Part shown: in pieces, positions 61,556 to 64,000 of the stretch | How the letters are laid out: each line of letters starts with the position of its first letter | Position numbering within the stretch: the first letter of the stretch is position 1 | NCBI GenBank assembly: GCA_964035545.1 | Contig: OZ037772.1 | Span: forward strand, 12,837,818-12,901,817 | Source of the DNA: Bugula neritina | Taxonomy: Eukaryota > Bryozoa > Gymnolaemata > Cheilostomatida > Bugulidae | Reading direction: 5' to 3' | DNA: 64,000 nt | Notes under the pieces: model-generated | Seen by the model: the letters and a program-made list of their open reading frames with translations, nothing else | The model's database searches: none | What the model was told of the DNA's origin: nothing | Translations under genes and position numbers: made by a program

Positions 61556-63949
61556 TTAGTAGCCGAAGCAGACGGGGCCCATTTCAAAGCCGAACTTCTG
61601 GTTAGACTGACCAAAGTCTTTGATTTCTAGATCTACTATAGGGAGCTGGTGGACCTTACTGGTTGATATCTGGAATATGGTGAGTCCACTGGATGGGCGG
61701 TCCTAAACGATACAACAACCAATGAGATAAGGGAAAGGGTGGTCATTAACCAATAGCATGATAGAGAAGATTTCAAACTCAACAATGATGAGGAATAATT
61801 TTAGAAATTACTTACAGCGCAGCCATCCATTAGGACAAACTTTCTCTTCAGAGCTTTGCCACCAAATTCAAACTCATTGTGTCCGAGTAGCGAGACGGAG
61901 TTGTCTAACCTATTAGTTCTGGAGTCTCGGTATGCTACGGTGTTTGAGCAGAAATAGGTCAACTTCTGTGTGGCTTTCGAGTACATGAGACGCAGGAATG
62001 AGATTTGGGACTCGGCTGCATAGTCAAACTGTAGAAAACAACGTGTTGATAGTATGTGTTGATAGAATGTGTTGAGAATATGTGTTGATAGAATGTGTTG
62101 ATAGAATGTGTTGAGAGTATGTGTTGATAGAATGCGTTGATAGTATGTGTTGATAGTATGTGTTGAGAACTCAAGAGATGTATGTAACAATTCAACAGTC
62201 AAGTTGAAAAGCTGTTTAGAAGCAGTGAATAAGTGAGAGAGTGAGTGAATGAGTGAGAGAGTGAGTAAACGAAAAAATGAATACAAATAAGCAAACAAAC
62301 AGGATAATAACACAGCGAGGTAATAGCTGACTGTGAATCATATATTGAATAGTAACTACATTATCCAGTTAACAATAGTGATTTAATTATGAGTAAAGTG
62401 TGAGGTGAATGAGATGGCTAATGTTATACTAACCTGACAGGGATTAGGTGAATGAGATGGCTAATGTTATACTAACCTGACAAGGACTAGGTGAATGAGA
62501 TAGGTAATGTTATACTAACCTGACAAGGACTAGGTGAATGAGATAGGTAATGTTATACTAACCTGACAAGGATTAGGTGAATGAGACAGCTAATGTTATA
62601 CTAACCTGGAATCCTCCCTTCAGAGAAGAGAACCAGTGCGATTTCCCAGAACTTGGTTTCTGCCAGGTCCTTGGTAGAACCATGTCATGACCCTTCTTAG
62701 GGTGAACACAGGTCTCTCCCTCTCCAGTCATGTTACACCACACTTGGATTGCGTCATTTATAACTCCGAGATTAGGGTCGATCCAGTACCACCCTAAACA
62801 GATCAAATAGCAGACGTTAGAGATCAAATAGCAGGCAGCATCAGCTCAACAAAATGGAGAAGAAGTCATTGTTAGTTACTCAGCAACTTCTATACTTAGT
62901 TTACCTATTAGTAGCTAGTAGCTAGTAGCTAGTAGCTAGTAGCTAGTAGCTAGTAGCTAGTAGCTAGTAGCTACTAGCTACTAGCTAGTAGCTAGTAGTA
63001 TTCTAGTAGTATTCTGAAGCAAATATACAGACAGAGCAGTTCAAATGTCAACTGCAAATAGTCAATAAATGCGGCAGACGTGAGGAGATACAGACGTGAG
63101 GAGATACAGACGTGAGGAGAGACAGACGTGAGGAGATACAGACGTGAGGAGATACAGACGTGAGGAGATACAGACGTGAGGAGATACAGACGTGAGGAGA
63201 GACAGATGTGAGAAGATACAGACGTGAGGAAATACAGAGGTGAGGAGATACAGACGTGAGAAGATACAGACGTGAGAAGATACAGATGTGAGGAGATACA
63301 GACGTGAGAAGATACAGATGTGAGGAGATACAGACAAGAGGAGATACAGACGTGAGGAGATGCAGACGTGAGGAGATACAGATGTGAGGAGATACAGACG
63401 TGAGAAGATACAGACAAGAAGAGATACAGATGTGAGGAGATACAGATGTGAGGAGATACAGACGTGAGGAGATACAGACAAGAAGAGATACAGATGTGAG
63501 GAGATACAGACGTGAGAAGATACAGACAAGAAGAGATAGACGTGAGGAGATACAGACGTGAGAAGATACAGACAAGAAGAGATACAGACGTGAGGAGATA
63601 CAGACGTGAGGAGATGCAGACAAGAAGAGATACAGACGTGAGGAGATACAGACGTGAGGAGATACAGACGTGAGGAGATACAGACGTGAGGAGATACAGA
63701 CGTGAGGAGATACAGACGTGAGGAGATACAGACGTGAGGAGATACAGACGTGAGGAGATACAGACGTGAGGAGATACAGACGTGAGAAGATACAGGCGTG
63801 TCACGTACCGTCCTTGAACTCTGGGTGAGCCAAGTACAAGTCTTTACAAGATCTGGCTGGTGATTCTCTTCCTCCATTTGGATACCGTACGTCATCGAGC
63901 TCTGTCTTCAGGTCGTCAATCTCATTGAAGATCTTTTCAATCACATGAC
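61556..63949 (-). CDS. Fibrillar collagen, C-propeptide (COLFI) 3' end, partial
   Basis: Minus-strand exons in transcript order: 63949-63809, 62793-62606, 62028-61816, 61702-61556 (TAA 61558-61556); phases 1, 0, 0. These give about 228 residues of the fibrillar-collagen C-terminal domain, which directs chain selection and trimer assembly in the secretory pathway before proteolytic removal. Diagnostic blocks in order: [103 protein letters not shown] at the end. Six cysteines are visible; the one expected after IDPNxG is Val here. The last exon's acceptor (gtttag at 61703) was chosen because it restores the usual spacing between DGC and LPIVD. The triple-helical region and N-terminus lie beyond the window. 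Two of the three introns carry large minisatellites next to their donors. Confidence 0.92.
62041..62170. repeat. tgttgatagaatg minisatellite near collagen exon acceptor
   Basis: About nine copies of a 14-18 bp unit, gtgttgatagaatgtgttga, starting 12 bp from the minus-strand acceptor of exon 62028-61816. Confidence 0.88.
62403..62608 (-). repeat. 43-bp repeat duplicating a collagen splice donor
   Basis: About 4.7 copies with exact 43-bp spacing (plus-strand ctaacct at 62429, 62472, 62515, 62558 and 62601). On the transcribed strand the true donor is ttccag|gttagtataac (donor at 62605), and each unit repeats gtcag|gttagtataac, giving four decoy donors downstream. Confidence 0.9.
62905..62998. 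repeat. (TAGTAGC/TAGC) microsatellite
   Basis: Runs of tagtagctagtagctag with a palindromic centre (gctactagctactagc), in the collagen intron 62794-63808. Confidence 0.9.
63068..63795 (-). repeat. 16-bp VNTR after collagen exon donor, about 45 copies
   Basis: Units of acgtgaggagatacag with variants (atgtgag, acaagaag, gagaaga). On the transcribed strand the array starts within about 15 bases of the donor GTACGTGACACG at 63808 and shares its ACGT. Long Ser/Leu/Val/Cys-rich open frames in all three minus frames are artefacts of the repeat. Confidence 0.95.
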
Positions 63950-64000
63950 CTAGAAAGTGTCATGACAGAATGGAGAGCTTTACTCATAAAAAGGGAGCTA

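Noticed and set aside
62992-63895. Three overlapping Ser/Leu/Val/Cys-rich open frames of 190-277 residues on the minus strand
   Set aside because: They are frames of the 16-bp VNTR in a collagen intron; only the part above 63808 is coding, in the collagen frame.

Overview
The window is animal nuclear DNA. All five recognisable genes are split by GT-AG introns, and the families are metazoan: two innexins, a C2H2 zinc-finger protein, a ciliary microtubule inner protein of the FAM166/CIMIP2 type, and the C-propeptide of a fibrillar collagen. Innexins with the YYQWVP motif, AT-rich intergenic DNA, large introns and varied DNA transposons suggest an invertebrate, most likely a lophotrochozoan. The species cannot be fixed from the sequence. 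All gene models come from reading frames, splice-site phase and motif recognition; there is no transcript evidence. Layout, left to right: innexin A (+, 1930-15238, 9 exons, 404 aa); a C2H2 zinc-finger gene (+, 18101-24561, 15 exons, about 1046 aa); intergenic DNA with a MITE-like element and a 151-bp satellite (25040-26165); a FAM166/CIMIP2-like gene (-, 26572-28385 for the confident coding part, with possible 5' exons up to about 30263); a 4.5-kb element with terminal inverted repeats and a near-perfect 9-bp flanking duplication (31500-35983), holding decayed ubiquitin-specific-protease-like exons; repeat-rich intergenic DNA (36-42 kb); innexin B (+, 42077-50130, 9 exons, 384 aa); a 64-aa single-span membrane protein (-, 51589-51783); repeat-rich DNA (52-61.5 kb); and the 3' end of a fibrillar collagen gene (-, 61556-63949, continuing beyond the right edge). 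The two innexins are paralogues: their first six introns have the same phases (1,0,1,0,1,0). They would form gap junctions or hemichannels in the plasma membrane. The other genes have no evident functional link to them. The most striking structure is repeated: many introns of the two innexins and the collagen gene carry a minisatellite that starts at, or abuts, an exon-intron junction. In several cases the repeat unit contains a copy of the splice site itself. The extreme case is innexin B intron 1, where the end of exon 1 plus its GTGAGT donor is tandemly repeated about 34 times. None of the 14 introns of the zinc-finger gene shows this. Intron 4 of innexin A holds a nested set: a hAT-type element with perfect 8-bp target duplications split an existing minisatellite, and inside it lie a decayed pogo-like element and a fold-back element.
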